From the NCBI GenBank assembly GCA_032622095.1, contig CP136065.1:96853343-96917342 (forward strand): 64,000 bases of DNA. The letters are read 5' to 3'. The notes below the pieces were generated by a model. The model made no database searches and was not told the DNA's origin. It saw nothing but the letters and a program-made list of their open reading frames with translations. Below, piece by piece: positions 1-13,300 of the stretch. How positions within the stretch are numbered: the stretch's first letter is position 1; each line of letters begins with the position of its first letter. Origin of the DNA: Siphonodentalium dalli (Eukaryota > Mollusca > Scaphopoda > Gadilida > Siphonodentaliidae). A program made the position numbers and the translations under genes.

Positions 1-1256
1 GATTATAAATAACATATGCACTGTATTGCGATTATACATGTTGCCTTCACGGACGTTTCTTCATATTTGGCATTGTCGACCTGCTTGTATGTACACATGC
101 AATATCATAGCAACGCTAATTATTTAATGAGTTTTAGCTATTACAGAAGCAACCTGAATCAGAGTGTAATTGAACAAGATATTGAGCACACACAGTTATT
201 TACAGTGTTATATATGTAGGTTGTCTAAAGTGAAATATATATATTGCAGCAATTCGATTAACTTTGCATATAATGATTATGGTCTGAATATAGATATTTG
301 TTGTATGGTCCGGAGTGTTTTTGACCGATCCAGATAGCGGTAGCGGATCACAATTGTGTTGGACTTGTCCGGACTGGACCGTCTTGGTGTAGTGGACCGA
401 AATCTTGGAATAGCTAGATGTCCAGCTTATTATTAATTCAATTAGGTTTTGTCAATTATGTTGACGTTCCAGTAATGAGGAACATTGTCATTCAGCACAT
501 AATCTCATACCAAGTCTATGCAGAGTCGCAACCAGCCTGTTGATTGAGCCCGATCAACTCAACCGTCAGTATTGAAGCGATGTAGCTCCAAGTTGAGCCA
601 TGATATAACCAGTACCCGGCCGTTGATTCCATATATCGACCTATCACCACGGGGACACCAACACTACCTCTCACATGCTACAGCCAACGGCAAGGCAAAC
701 CTGGCGCCCGTCTTACCTTATCTCAGCTGTTGAACTAATCTACCTGGACCCAATAACGGTGCGAAATGTTGAAATGCTAGATGTAATATGAGGCTTGGAG
801 CCAAAATGTCAACAACAAAAAATGAAGATGCGCGTGTGATCACATACTTCAAAAATTATTACAGTTCGCCATAACAGTATCCGCTGTATAACACATCTAG
901 CGGAAGGCTCTTTACGAATTTGCTTCATAATGTTGTTCATACAAATTGTTCATTTCTCTGAGATTAGTAAAATAAAACGGCAGGCGGGCTGGAGATTACT
1001 GGTGTGGGGAGGAACGTATCCGCAGAGAAAACAAGTTTGATTAGCTAAACTGTTGATGTTTTGAACGAGTTTTATAAGTTTTGTTTATTATATGTTTTCC
1101 CCAAATGTTTGTTGTTTTTTTTCTTTTGTTTTTGGAAACAAAATAATTGCTTGTTTTATTTTTTCCTTTGGACAATTAAACTTTTGATGTTCTATTTGCA
1201 TTTGACAACATAAACAGTTACAAACACGTTTCCAATAAAAGTATGTCTCTGTCTAC

Positions 1257-1373
1257 CTGTAGTGCAATTGGCTTCGTCTGAATTATCCTGACAATTGAAG
1301 TTGCCATCACATTTATTTGCACGAGGGATGCATCTACCATCGCCACATCTGAATTCCCACGGGTCACAAGTAT
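1257..1373 (-). CDS. Gene A exon 6: LDLa module 3
   Basis: A 117-nt 1-1 exon after TTTTTGTAG, with a GTAGAC donor. It encodes [20 protein letters not shown] and then [15 protein letters not shown]. All six Cys are present. One calcium-loop position is Asn instead of the commoner Asp (CDGNFNC), so calcium affinity could differ. The phase-1 donor means at least one more exon lies beyond the left edge; no further exon was recognised in 1-1256. Confidence 0.9.
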
Positions 1374-4300
1374 CTACAAAAAAGACCAGATCCGTCAGTA
1401 TGTTGCTATTCTGTGTATATTACGGTCACCCGTGATACATTCATATATAGTTTAAAGCATGTATATTTAGTGTAAAGAATCATAATTGTCTATTTTTTAA
1501 ATGTCAGCTGTACACCCTTTACTGTGGGTATACATGTCTACCGTGGGTGTAAATGATCTACGTAAATGCATGTGTTAAACGTTTATACATGTGCACAGTA
1601 GAACTACATCGTATAGTTAGCAAAATAGTTCTTACGTTACATTCATTTAAAATTGGAAATTGTCATAATATCAATTAAATATGAGGTAAATTGCCTGCAT
1701 TTCAGTAAAATGTAGCTTGATAGTGTTCTATACTCTACGTTTTATGATACAATACATATTATGCACATGTGTTGTCTGCTAATCAAATAGGGTCGGAAAT
1801 CACGTAGGGAGAGTTAGGTTGGGATCTGCCGGCAGTTTGAAAAGGATGTGTGTGGCGACAGCAAAAGTCACGTGGTACCACGAAAATAGTATGGAATATT
1901 ATCAGTGTGACACACTATTAGGACCTCCTACTAATGTTCCGCTTATGTCGACATTGATGCATTAACCAAACCGACACCACAAGCTGTTGTGGACCGAGAA
2001 TAATTGGTCTACATGTATATAGTATGTGGATAATAATAACACAATATAAGTTATTGATGAATATGTTACATTTTACTTACACGTGTAATTATTAGAACAG
2101 TGTTACGTGTATATATACATAAACATGGTTAATGTGGATCTGAAGGGAATCAGTATGGTCTCTGAATTCTACAAAGAAAATAAATATTTAAAAAATTAAA
2201 TCCGCCCGGCCCAATTTTCCAAAAACATCGGATGATAATCTAGGTACATGTATTTATTTGTTTAGAAATACCTGTCTTGTTGCAATGCCTCTCATCTGAC
2301 ATATCGCCACAGTCATCGTCGTGGTCGCAGACCCAAATAGACGCTATACACACCCCGCTATCACAGTGAAAGAATCCGGGCTTGCAGTGCGCTGTCAAAA
2401 GTATGTAGAATATATTCAGTCCAATTGAATGTTAATTTACTTCCTGATTAAAGATGCTCTGTCCGATTTAATAACCACAGAATACTATTTTGTTCGGCTT
2501 CGGTGAACATTATTTGATTAGTTGAACCGCCATTCAAAACTCAAAGCTATTCGATTTCGATTTGTGTAATATATTTAGTTACTACACCTCGAATTCCATA
2601 TGGTGATGCCTTGTTCGAACTGGAATTCCCAAGCACGTGTCATCACAAATTTAAACAAACATCTTTCACGTGCGATCGGCATGCATACAATATGCTTGCT
2701 AAATCACGAGTAAATATACCTATGTCTCCACATGCCATCTATCACATTATACTAAAACTGTTCTTCATGATAATGTTCGTAGTCTTTTATTCGAAGAATC
2801 AGCGCTATACGCGACTTCCCAACTCTCGGTAAAGTGGTGCGCGCATGATATACGTCAATATTCCCGGTGGAATTTTTGCTAGGCTGAGGGTATGGTTCTC
2901 TGTTCCGAAGGTTCTTTATTCCGAGGTTCTCTATTCCAAAGGTTCTTTATTTCGAAGTTTCGCTATTCCGAAGGTCTACTATTCAGGGCGAATTTATTCA
3001 GTAATGCATCAAAATTGTACCCCCCCCCCTAAAAAAAACCTACACATGCATGGACTGAAAAATACAATTGCACTACATTCCCACAGTACATTGTATATCA
3101 CACCCCATTATAATTTTCCAAATTGTAGCAGATGTCGGTTATTAATAGCAAGAAGACATTATAAGTTTATCGCGTATTATGGAAACAAGGTGAATGCATG
3201 ACTGAAACGAAATAAGGGATAAAGTCCGACATCCTATCTTTGGAAGAAACATAAACTGTCAATAAAATGTCACACTTTCATGATTGTGGGTTCATAGCCC
3301 GTCAATATCGCGATATTCCGCAATACAGTTAGTTATGGAGTTCCTGTACTGATCTACAGTTATAACGCCACCGTTATAAACTTCCTTTAGTTGACGTATT
3401 CTTGCCTCCAAAATCCTCAACCCCCTTCGTCGTATAGGTGGTCGTTCTTTGTTTTTTTCGTGCGTTCCCATAACATGCGTAATGTCATTCGTATGACTAA
3501 GGTGACATTGCTTACTTATTCTAAATTCGACATACACTCATTACATATTCGCTACATTCGCCATTGGGTCGTTGTATACGACGAATAAAGATTACTGTGA
3601 GGTGCATCCTACCATACAAGTAAGATGACACCAGAACGTTGCAAAAACTAAATCGACAAAATAAGGGGTCAAAATCGAATTTTCCGGTTTTCGTTGTTTT
3701 GACCGGATACAGATTACCACGGCGTGGCCCCGACAATACAAGTAAGTTTTCACTAGAAAGTTGACAAAATTATGGTTAAAAATCGAAATTTTCACTTCTC
3801 GTAGTTTTCACAACATTTCGACAAAACGGTACGGTGGGGAGGTCCACCAGTGTTTATTCTTCATAATCTAGAAACAGAACACCTCTAGCCCGTGCCGTGG
3901 TCGCAGCAGGTGGCAAAGGTGGCAACCATTACCCATATGGTCAGTGGTCGGTGGTCTTTATCCGACCAAAATATGGTCTAAACTACGAAAAATAAAAAAT
4001 TCGACTATTGTCGAATATCGGCAAGTGTTTGGTGTCATCTTACTTGCATGGTCGGGAGCCACACAAGGGTAGTCTTTTTTCGTTGTACAAAGACCCGGTG
4101 GCGAATATGCGAATAAGAAATGAATGTATCGAACTTCTAATAAGTAACCAATGTCACTTTATTTAACGTATGACGTTATTTATAAATACCTATAAATTTA
4201 CTTCAGCCCACACACGAGTCACAGTGCCAGTACGTCCATAATACAAAATGATGTGTGTTTGTAATTGTAACCCAGACCATCTAGGAGGAACGGTGCTCTT

Positions 4301-7300
4301 TATAATTGAATAAAAAAACCTTCGGAATAACAGACCTTCGGAATAGCCAACTTTCGGAATAAAGAACCATCGGAATATAGAGACATATCCCCGCTGACAA
4401 CAGTTCGCGGTGTAGAAAATAAATATATTTAAAAAATCGAAATATGTTACATTTCGCTCTGTTCATAGACATGCACACACTGGGCAATCTATTTACCCGT
4501 GTATGTAACTCCAAGATTTGTTGTAGTCAGACATATATGTGCATGATATTTCACATGTACACAGTGCGAATGCATTGATTATCTGTAATGAATTATTCCT
4601 GGACAACTGCTTCTTTCGTACATGTAACTCTTACTCGGAGATTTACAACTTGTCACGTGACATCTCCCTTAAAGATCACAAAATATGAACGTCGACGGGT
4701 ATACCGCTGCCAATCTCTCTCGGGGATCTCTTTTAGCAGGAAGCCCCTTTTTTGCAATCTGGGTGTGTGTTGAACTTTATGGCAACGATTCCAAGCCCAA
4801 TTATGTCAACACTAGGCCAGTGACATGTCCTATTTTAACACAATAGCTTCAGCAGCGGTTCAAAATAAAATGCCTTAGATTGTACATGCGTAGCTGTTGA
4901 AACGATCATTGCCGTTCCAAATTGGCGGCGTGTTTGTTTCATTGGCGTTTATCGCCATTTCAGTGTTTATCACGACTTTCTCAGTTTTATTGGTGGATGA
5001 AATACCGCACGTATACAGAGTATTACGTCCACTCGGAATCATCACACGTAGGTAACCAAAAACCCCATAAAATCAATGCTGACAAACTTGTCAAGATACA
5101 CGAATTGATAGGTTATATAGTCGTACCTTGCACACAGTGCATTTCATCGCCGCCGTCATCGCAGTCTCGGTCTCCGTCACATTGCCATGTCGGCGCAATA
5201 CATTTACCGTCTGAGCATAACACGCCTTGGCAGTGACTTGCCTGTGAAGCTAAAGTGATAACATGTTGCAAGTATGTTTAGTTTTTATTTAGCCAGGTAA
5301 GCTGCAAATTAACTTAAAAACTTTCACTATTTTGGTATCAAATCGGACGGTGGATCTTTAAGAAGCCATGTTCTAAAGGCTGTATACGTATAGTGTTCAT
5401 ATACATGCATACTGTATTAAGTTTGCTTGTGTTAATGCGTTAAGAAAAATGCATAATATTTAATCATTTTTACATTCACACCTAAAACAAATTAGACAGT
5501 ACATTATTTTCAATGCGCTTTTCAATAGCAATCCACGATTAAAACAAAGCTATAACAACATAGGGGGAAATATAATGATAATTTGAGTTTAAAATAACCC
5601 AATGAAAATTAAAATACTACCAAATGTAAATTACGTACACAATTAATTCGTGAATCCAGAATCTATGAGAAATTAATGAATTGATAATAAGTGCGAATAA
5701 TGTCAAGAAGACAACTGAAAACATTGACGAAACAGATATGTCTTCAACGACTTTTTGAAATGTTAAACTGAATAATATCCCCTGAATGTTGATTGCCAAG
5801 TTTATTCCATATTGTGATGGACACCTCCTGAAAACATAACTGAATGCCATTACGAATCATCTCGAAGGACAAAAACTGTTATCCACAAAACAGAACGCTT
5901 GGCCGTGGATATAAACGAGTTATGATTGTGGTGAATCGCGCTTTTCATGTACATTTTTCGGTTATAATGCATGTACGTTTCTTGCACGCCGCTCTATGTT
6001 CTGGGTTATTGCACAGCCAATTAACTGGGACTACTGCACACGCAAGCAATTAAAATACCATTAATATGCCCTGATCCATTAAAACATGGCATTAATTATC
6101 GTAACAAAAATAGTAATAGATCTCACATTCACCCATTAAAACACCATTATTTTTAGATTTAATAGCCCACGACCAATTGAATAGGTTACCTTCCCCATTA
6201 AACATACCCAATGTTGTTTAATGCATATTAAAAACCGATTAAATTTGTAATGAGGAAATGTTATGGCCATGAACACGTGTGTGTCTAATTTCTGCACATT
6301 AATAATTGCAATGGTAATTAATACATCCATTGTAGGTTAATGCCAATCCACATTAATGTCCATCATGTTAGAATTAATGGTCTTCATACCAATTAATTTT
6401 CTAGTTTTTACGCCCATTAATCTTCCAAAATTAATTGGATTTCAATGCCTATTAAAATATGCATTTAAAGAGGTTATTTTAATGGGAGTATCATGAATAT
6501 TTAATTGGATTTTAAGTGTTTATCTTAGGGTGTTTTAATGGGGCTGATTAATAGCCATTTAATGGGTGTGTGTGCAATAGTGCGTTGGCCGAAATATTAT
6601 GTCCAACATATACCTACAATGTGCAACCAACAAGCGTTCTACACACGGTTCTTAGATGTACCAACTGATAGAAGCTTGTCATTGGCTGACAATGTTAACC
6701 GACCGACAACTATTTACTACTCCGAATACTCAGCGTGATAAGACGACATGTATCATTTGCAACACACGGGCACCAAGTGAAGGTTTCTAATCCTCCAAAA
6801 ATTGGTCAAAGTGTTCAACAATTGCAAAGTTCATGACTGACGCAGCATTAGTGGGAAATGTTAACCGCGTATAGGTTGAAATTATTCTCTTTGTTGTATT
6901 TTCCATCCAGTAAGTCTAGTGGATAACTTATTGTTTTTAGACCAACAGTAGCATATTTGTTTCTACTTTTGGGCAAATTTTTGGTCTGAAATGGTCAGTT
7001 GGAAAACATTAGGGTGGTGTCAGGTTGGAGATGTGGAAAGTTGCAAATGGAATGCTGCTAACCTGCTGGTATTGTGGTCTGGTTCAAGTGTGGGTGTTAT
7101 TGGAAATTTCAAGGGGATCCTCTATTCACGCCCCTGCCGTTGGTATATTTAGATGAACTTCTCAGTTGTAAATTTTAGATCTGAACGTGCCTATTTACAA
7201 CATAATATTGTCATTGGTTTGGTGGATTGAAAATTTGAATCAATTTGTTGACCCTTTATATACTAGATTCCCCCATTCAGTTCTAAGAGTATACATTGTA

Positions 7301-10300
7301 ATGGTCTATTATTCATCAGTACTGAAAGCAGAATACATGCAGAAAAAACAGATACTACATAATGATTCATATTCATTGGTGGGAAATGTTCAGATAATAA
7401 GTTCAACAAAATTACTACTGTACTCATCAATGATACTTTAGTATATAAAGGGCTATTCTCATTTCATGTTTCGTAACTATAGGAATTGCCTACAGACAGT
7501 TGACTTACATTTTGTATCAAAGGAATACGTGAACTGGAACCCATTGGCATTGTTTGTAGCATCTGTTTGGAATTCCAAAAACAGACTCCGTCCAGTTGAG
7601 AGGACGACTGGTGGATGTCCAGTCCCACAGAATCTCCCGATTTGTTTTGATAATGCTGTTGAGCCGTCTCTTATTGTAACGAAGTCGTTGACACATCTAT
7701 TGGTCACAACAAGAAAAAAACACTCTATTGTGAATCACTCTAGTATTACAGATGATGACCGGCCTATATGATATTAGCTTAGTCCGATTTTCCAACAATC
7801 AAATCCAAAAACAATTGTGAACACTCTTCAGTATAACTATCGCTTTTGGTAAATTAAATCATGTGCACTCTTTATCGAGATATGGGTATAATATGGTAGT
7901 ATGTGAGTTAAGGGAGGGAAATACATACACACATATATATCGAGACAGGGAGCTGTTTTACATAACATGCATTGGACACAATACAACATACATTCAATAG
8001 AAAATAGAAAAATGAAATAGCACATTGTAACCTGATGTACGTAGTGGAATCAAGAGGAATCGACATAATACAGTCTTGTGCCTGGTCATCTTATTATTTT
8101 ATTTGAACATTTTCTGTTTTTCTTTTTACTTGAGGCAATTGTTTTCTATCCGGTTTATAATAGTAGGTTACGATCACTGGTGTGAATATACACCTCCTAA
8201 AGTTGTTAGCTTGCTACGATGTGCATTGTTGAGCGTCATAGCTATATCTACACGTACGATCAATTATCCGTATGGCATAACAACTGTACAGATTTTATTG
8301 TGTCAAATCTTTCATATAGTGGAAATGTTAACCCAAATCCAAATCTAGAAAATTATGGTAAAATGTAGGCAAACAATGTTGTCCCCCCCCCATCCACCAA
8401 ATTTGGTCAAACTTTTCATTTGGAATTTTTAATAACTGAAGTTGAATATTTTAGGCACAAACTGTTTCAGATCAGTTCGATTGATTGATTTTCCAATTTC
8501 CGATTAAGGTCATGCAAGTCGGGAGGGTATTAGTTTACTCCCAATTTTAGACAATCACCCCCAAAATTTCACTAAGTATTGTTTAAAACCGCCTAAAATC
8601 CTATTACTCATATGGCTGGGAAATTATATCCCTTAGCTGACAGGCATTATTTTGCATAATTATACTTGCATTTGATTTTCCATGTCAGTGTGTGATTAGA
8701 GTATGCTAGGTCTACCTGGGCGGTCAAATTCCACAATGCTAAATGAAAACTCTAATGAATCAATGTTGTGGAGTAATACAGTAACCCATCATAAGCTGAC
8801 AGGTGCATGCACATATAACACAATGGTATAAGGAATATGCATCAAACTTTACAAAAACAAATAATACATATCCCAGGATATCCCCTGCATATCCAGTGAT
8901 ATATAATTCCCCCTGCAAGCTATTACATGAACTGAACATATGTTTTGCCTATTTGGCTGCAATACATATTAAGCTGGTAACATCTCAGGACAGTGAACTC
9001 AGTCTTGACTTTCGAGTAATTGTTGACCTTTTAAGGTCCAATTTAATTATAGAGTATATTTACAAGGCTGCAATTGGAAATATTATTTTATAAGTTGCTG
9101 ATATTTGCAAACATGGGTCATGCAGGATACACACAAGTCCTAATACCTAACTATTTCCTATTTTAGGTGTTATGAGAGTAACATATCATCTGAGTTGATA
9201 GATGTGCAAATAATTAAAAGATTGGATTAATGCACTGATGACATTTATTTTCTCGCCATTGATTGTCACATTAATGTTTGAGATAGTTGCTTGCTCTTGT
9301 TCTAGGTTATAGGTCTTAGTTACATCAGGACAAGTTTATTTATTTCAGATTTACATATCTCGAAGTTTCTTTCCGAAGGGTGCTGGGAAGGAAATATTTC
9401 GCCTCACCGTGCCATATAGCTTAATGTCATCTCCACTAAGTCCCATATGAGGTTCCAGTATATAAATATGGTGTTTTGCTGTTATAATATGCCTTAAACT
9501 GTTACCAGCTGGTTACACAATGTCATGTCAAAAAGGGACACAGAAGGTCTTTGGTAGCACATTTACATGCGTAGGTAAAAAACGCGTGTTTTTCCTCTCG
9601 AAATACTCACCCACCTCGGCATACATTCCCGCATATTTGTTATTGGGTGGGACAACCCAGCCCCCTCCAATTCAGCACATGCATGGTAATTAGGAATGTC
9701 GAGTTTCAGACATCGTGAGTTGAAACAAATATAGTAAAACAAAAAGGAATGTGATGACAGGGGGTTGGTATGTCGATCCCGCCACTCCCCGATTTTGGTC
9801 TATAAATTCAATAAGTTGATATAAACCTATTGAATTTTCAATAACTGAATTTAAATATAGGCACAAACTATTTGCAATAGTTTCAGTCGTCTAATCAACC
9901 AATATTTATGTTACAAAATTTAGTTTTTTTTTTCCACAAAGATTATTATAGATTTATATTGTCATAAGCTGGAATTCATACTCGAGTGCAAATGAAAATT
10001 AGTAGTTGTGGTCGAAAATTAATGTACCTCTCCCCCACGAAGGCTCTCTGGCCTCGTCACCAAATCTCTCATGTTATGATGTGACTAGATGTCCCATCAT
10101 ATTAGACACCAAACGATGAGAACAATCAAAATATGTTTACAATACACTTGTATTATAATAAATGGCCATTGTGGGCAGCAAGACATATGCCATAAGGCTT
10201 ATATAGATATCATGAGAACATGATAATTTGACAATAGTTGTGTTCTCTCGTAGATATTGAGAATATAGCTGTAGGGACGATACGGAGGGGGGTGACGTAG

Positions 10301-13300
10301 AAGGGAGACGTTAATACATGTAAGTTGTGTATATGGAGTATAATAGGAAACCAAATACGCCTCAGCGCCCAGTAGAGAAGACGAATGCAAGTATTTATAA
10401 GAATGAGTGTTGCTTGCGAGTATAAAGCTGCTTTCACATAAATGCGTTTAGATTACGCACGGCGCGTACACATTTAACATAATTGCGTTGAACTGTCCGT
10501 TTAACGCAAACGTTTGGCACTCAGGCAATACATTTAGCTCCATTTGCTTGCTCAAAATGGATACATCGAAAGATGTAAAATTGTTTGTAGAGTCAAAACC
10601 CCAAGCTGGTGTAGACCGAGAAGAATTGGTCTACGTATAATATGAAGAAAAAAAACACTTTACAACGGCATCAACTGGCCATGGAACATGGTAGAGTACC
10701 CTCGTACAGTCATGGTCAATATCACTTTCCATTGTAGTACCATGGTAGTACAACAGTTGGTAGTACCAACTGTAACATTGTAGAGTACCTTGGCACAGTG
10801 TCATTGCATAGTACCATGGTAGATATCAATTTAACGTGGTAGTACCATGTTAATACGATACTACCACGGACGTATCATGATCGAGCGCCCTAGTATAGTT
10901 CCATGATACCATGGCAGTACCTTGGTAAATATCACTTAACCATGGTAGTACCAAGTCAATACGACACTATCATGGTAATACCACGGTAGTATCACGGTGC
11001 ATTTTTATATGGGAGTCTTGATCTCATCCCATGAATTTGTGCATTTCTGGGCGTCACGCTATGAGTTCGCGAACGAATTTACTGATTTGTTAGTCAAGTC
11101 GTCCGCTAAAATTAGCGGACGTCTTTTTACGCAGTTATGTGGATGGTCCAGTGCTGTTTGAATCAATGCGCCCTTTGTCTAGCTAATGCATCCGCATAAC
11201 GCATGTGTTAAACGCATTTATGTGAAAGCAGCTTTATTAAAGTGAATACAATTCGTATTAGGTTAATTTGTATATAAATATAGTAATGTTCACACATTTG
11301 CTGCTGAAGTAATAATCATAGCGTCAACATAATTATCTAGATATATACATGCACATGTATATGTTTATAGGAATGTTCACAATTGATCAGCTATACCCAC
11401 CCATTGGTCTGCTCCAGGTCAAAGAATGTGAAGTTCAATGTCACTATTTTGCCCTCCGGTGCCTCCATTGTCCACGTGCAATGGGCGTTGGCAGGATACT
11501 GGGATGACGGGAAACCTGTGTGGGACGTCATCACGGATGGGGTTCCATGCAGGGCGCTGGGTCCAGGACATCTTCCTAAATACGTAAGTTAAATAAAACC
11601 AAGCTGAATATTTTTACATACATGTAGTTCTTAGTGCTATGAGACCCAAACGCGCTAATTAACCAAGCCATATATATATATATAATCCTGACAAATATAA
11701 TGTGCGCTGTCATTTTCGCTTCGGGTGATCTACCATTTTATAGAGGTATAACGTTTAACTACTCGTTGTCGTAAATTTCGTGTTGGGCACAGCAATTAGT
11801 TTCGCAAAATTGATGACGCCCAGTAGGATTATTGAACACATTTGTTAGTCGTACGCATGGAGGTTTTCGCTTTGCACGATCTATCAGATTAAGCTCAACA
11901 TTAATCTGTCATTTAATCGGCCAATTAATGACAGTTTTCACATGCATAAGTGATGACTGTATGATACATCAAAACTAATTGACTGAATTTTTTGTATACA
12001 ACGAATATACCCATCCGTTGCGACACAGTGCGCCGAAACCAATGTTGTTCTAATTGGTTTCTAGGTAGAACTAGAAACGTATCTACAATTATATCGTTAT
12101 CCCAGATGAGAAATGCGAAATTATCTTTCAAGAATCGAACAGTAATATAATATTGCGTTACGTGACCATATTTTACAATTCTAATTGATAGTCTTTTCAA
12201 TGCAAGCTCCCCTAGCAACAACATATAAACTATCACAGTGGCGTACTGAATTCGTATCATTTTGTTTGTATGACAAACTAACATGTATAATTATAACCAT
12301 ACGGATGATTCGCTGTATTTTATATCGGCCAGTAAACACTTTCCTTCTTAAAGCGATATAGGATGGAAATGAATAGTACAATTAATCCAACAATTATGCA
12401 TCACATCCCCAAATGAAGGTACGTTCACGTTCACATTCTAACTAATTTATCTACATAACTTCTTTCATGCAATTCGCCTGAAGTACTGCAGTGTTGATAT
12501 GCATGAACGACAAACTAAACACATACAATGTAACGGAACGACAGCACAGTGCGGGACTCGCAGCAACAGTTACGGGTACACGTGGCAGCGCCCGAAGTCG
12601 GCAACCGGTCGCACACACAGGGACTAACCGTGCTCGACGTTGTTCAAGAGGGAGTCACACATTTTGCATAAATCCAGCCAAAAATGACAAGATATTTTCA
12701 ACAAAGAATTTCTCTGGATCTATCTGGCGAAAAATCTTGAATTCCATTTTAGATGTTGAAAATAAAATGTTCTTATTTGTCCCCTTCGGTACCAAAACTA
12801 CTAGAACAAAAATTTCACACAACACTCCAATCACAAGGTATCGTCTTGGCTTCATTTGTATCATAAAGTTCAGTTAAATATTGAATTGCAAAATATAGCA
12901 TCATACCCCATATATTACAACAAAGAATGAAGCAGTCACACATATTCCAGCCCAATGAAACAAATGTTAATATGCAGTGTGGTCCACTCAGCAGGGAGCA
13001 ATACACTGGAATTAAGCCACATTATTGAGCGATATGGTGGTCAGCTATAACTTGGTTGTGAACCCATAACACAGAAGTCCACTGAATTATTCATTGACCA
13101 GCAAACATGACATGAACATTATCAATACTAGAAAATTATGTATGGGTAGTTGTCTTTCTAATTGAAAATAACCATTACGTTTCACGAATCAAATCAATTA
13201 AGTCTCCTCTCACGATCTTCAGATATAATGTCATCGATATATGAACTGCACTTTTGAACAAAATAAAATTTGACAGATGTTCTTTGCACCGAAACAGTGA

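Noticed and set aside
7466-7771. Plus-strand open frame of 101 codons
   Set aside because: Shadow of the minus-strand CUB exon at 7509-7696.
11383-11592. Plus-strand open frame of 69 codons with apparent splice sites
   Set aside because: The minus strand encodes a clear CUB half-domain with matching phases; the plus frame is its shadow.
12491-12877. Plus-strand open frame of 128 codons
   Set aside because: Composition without domain pattern, overlapping open frames on the other strand, inside gene A intron 1.
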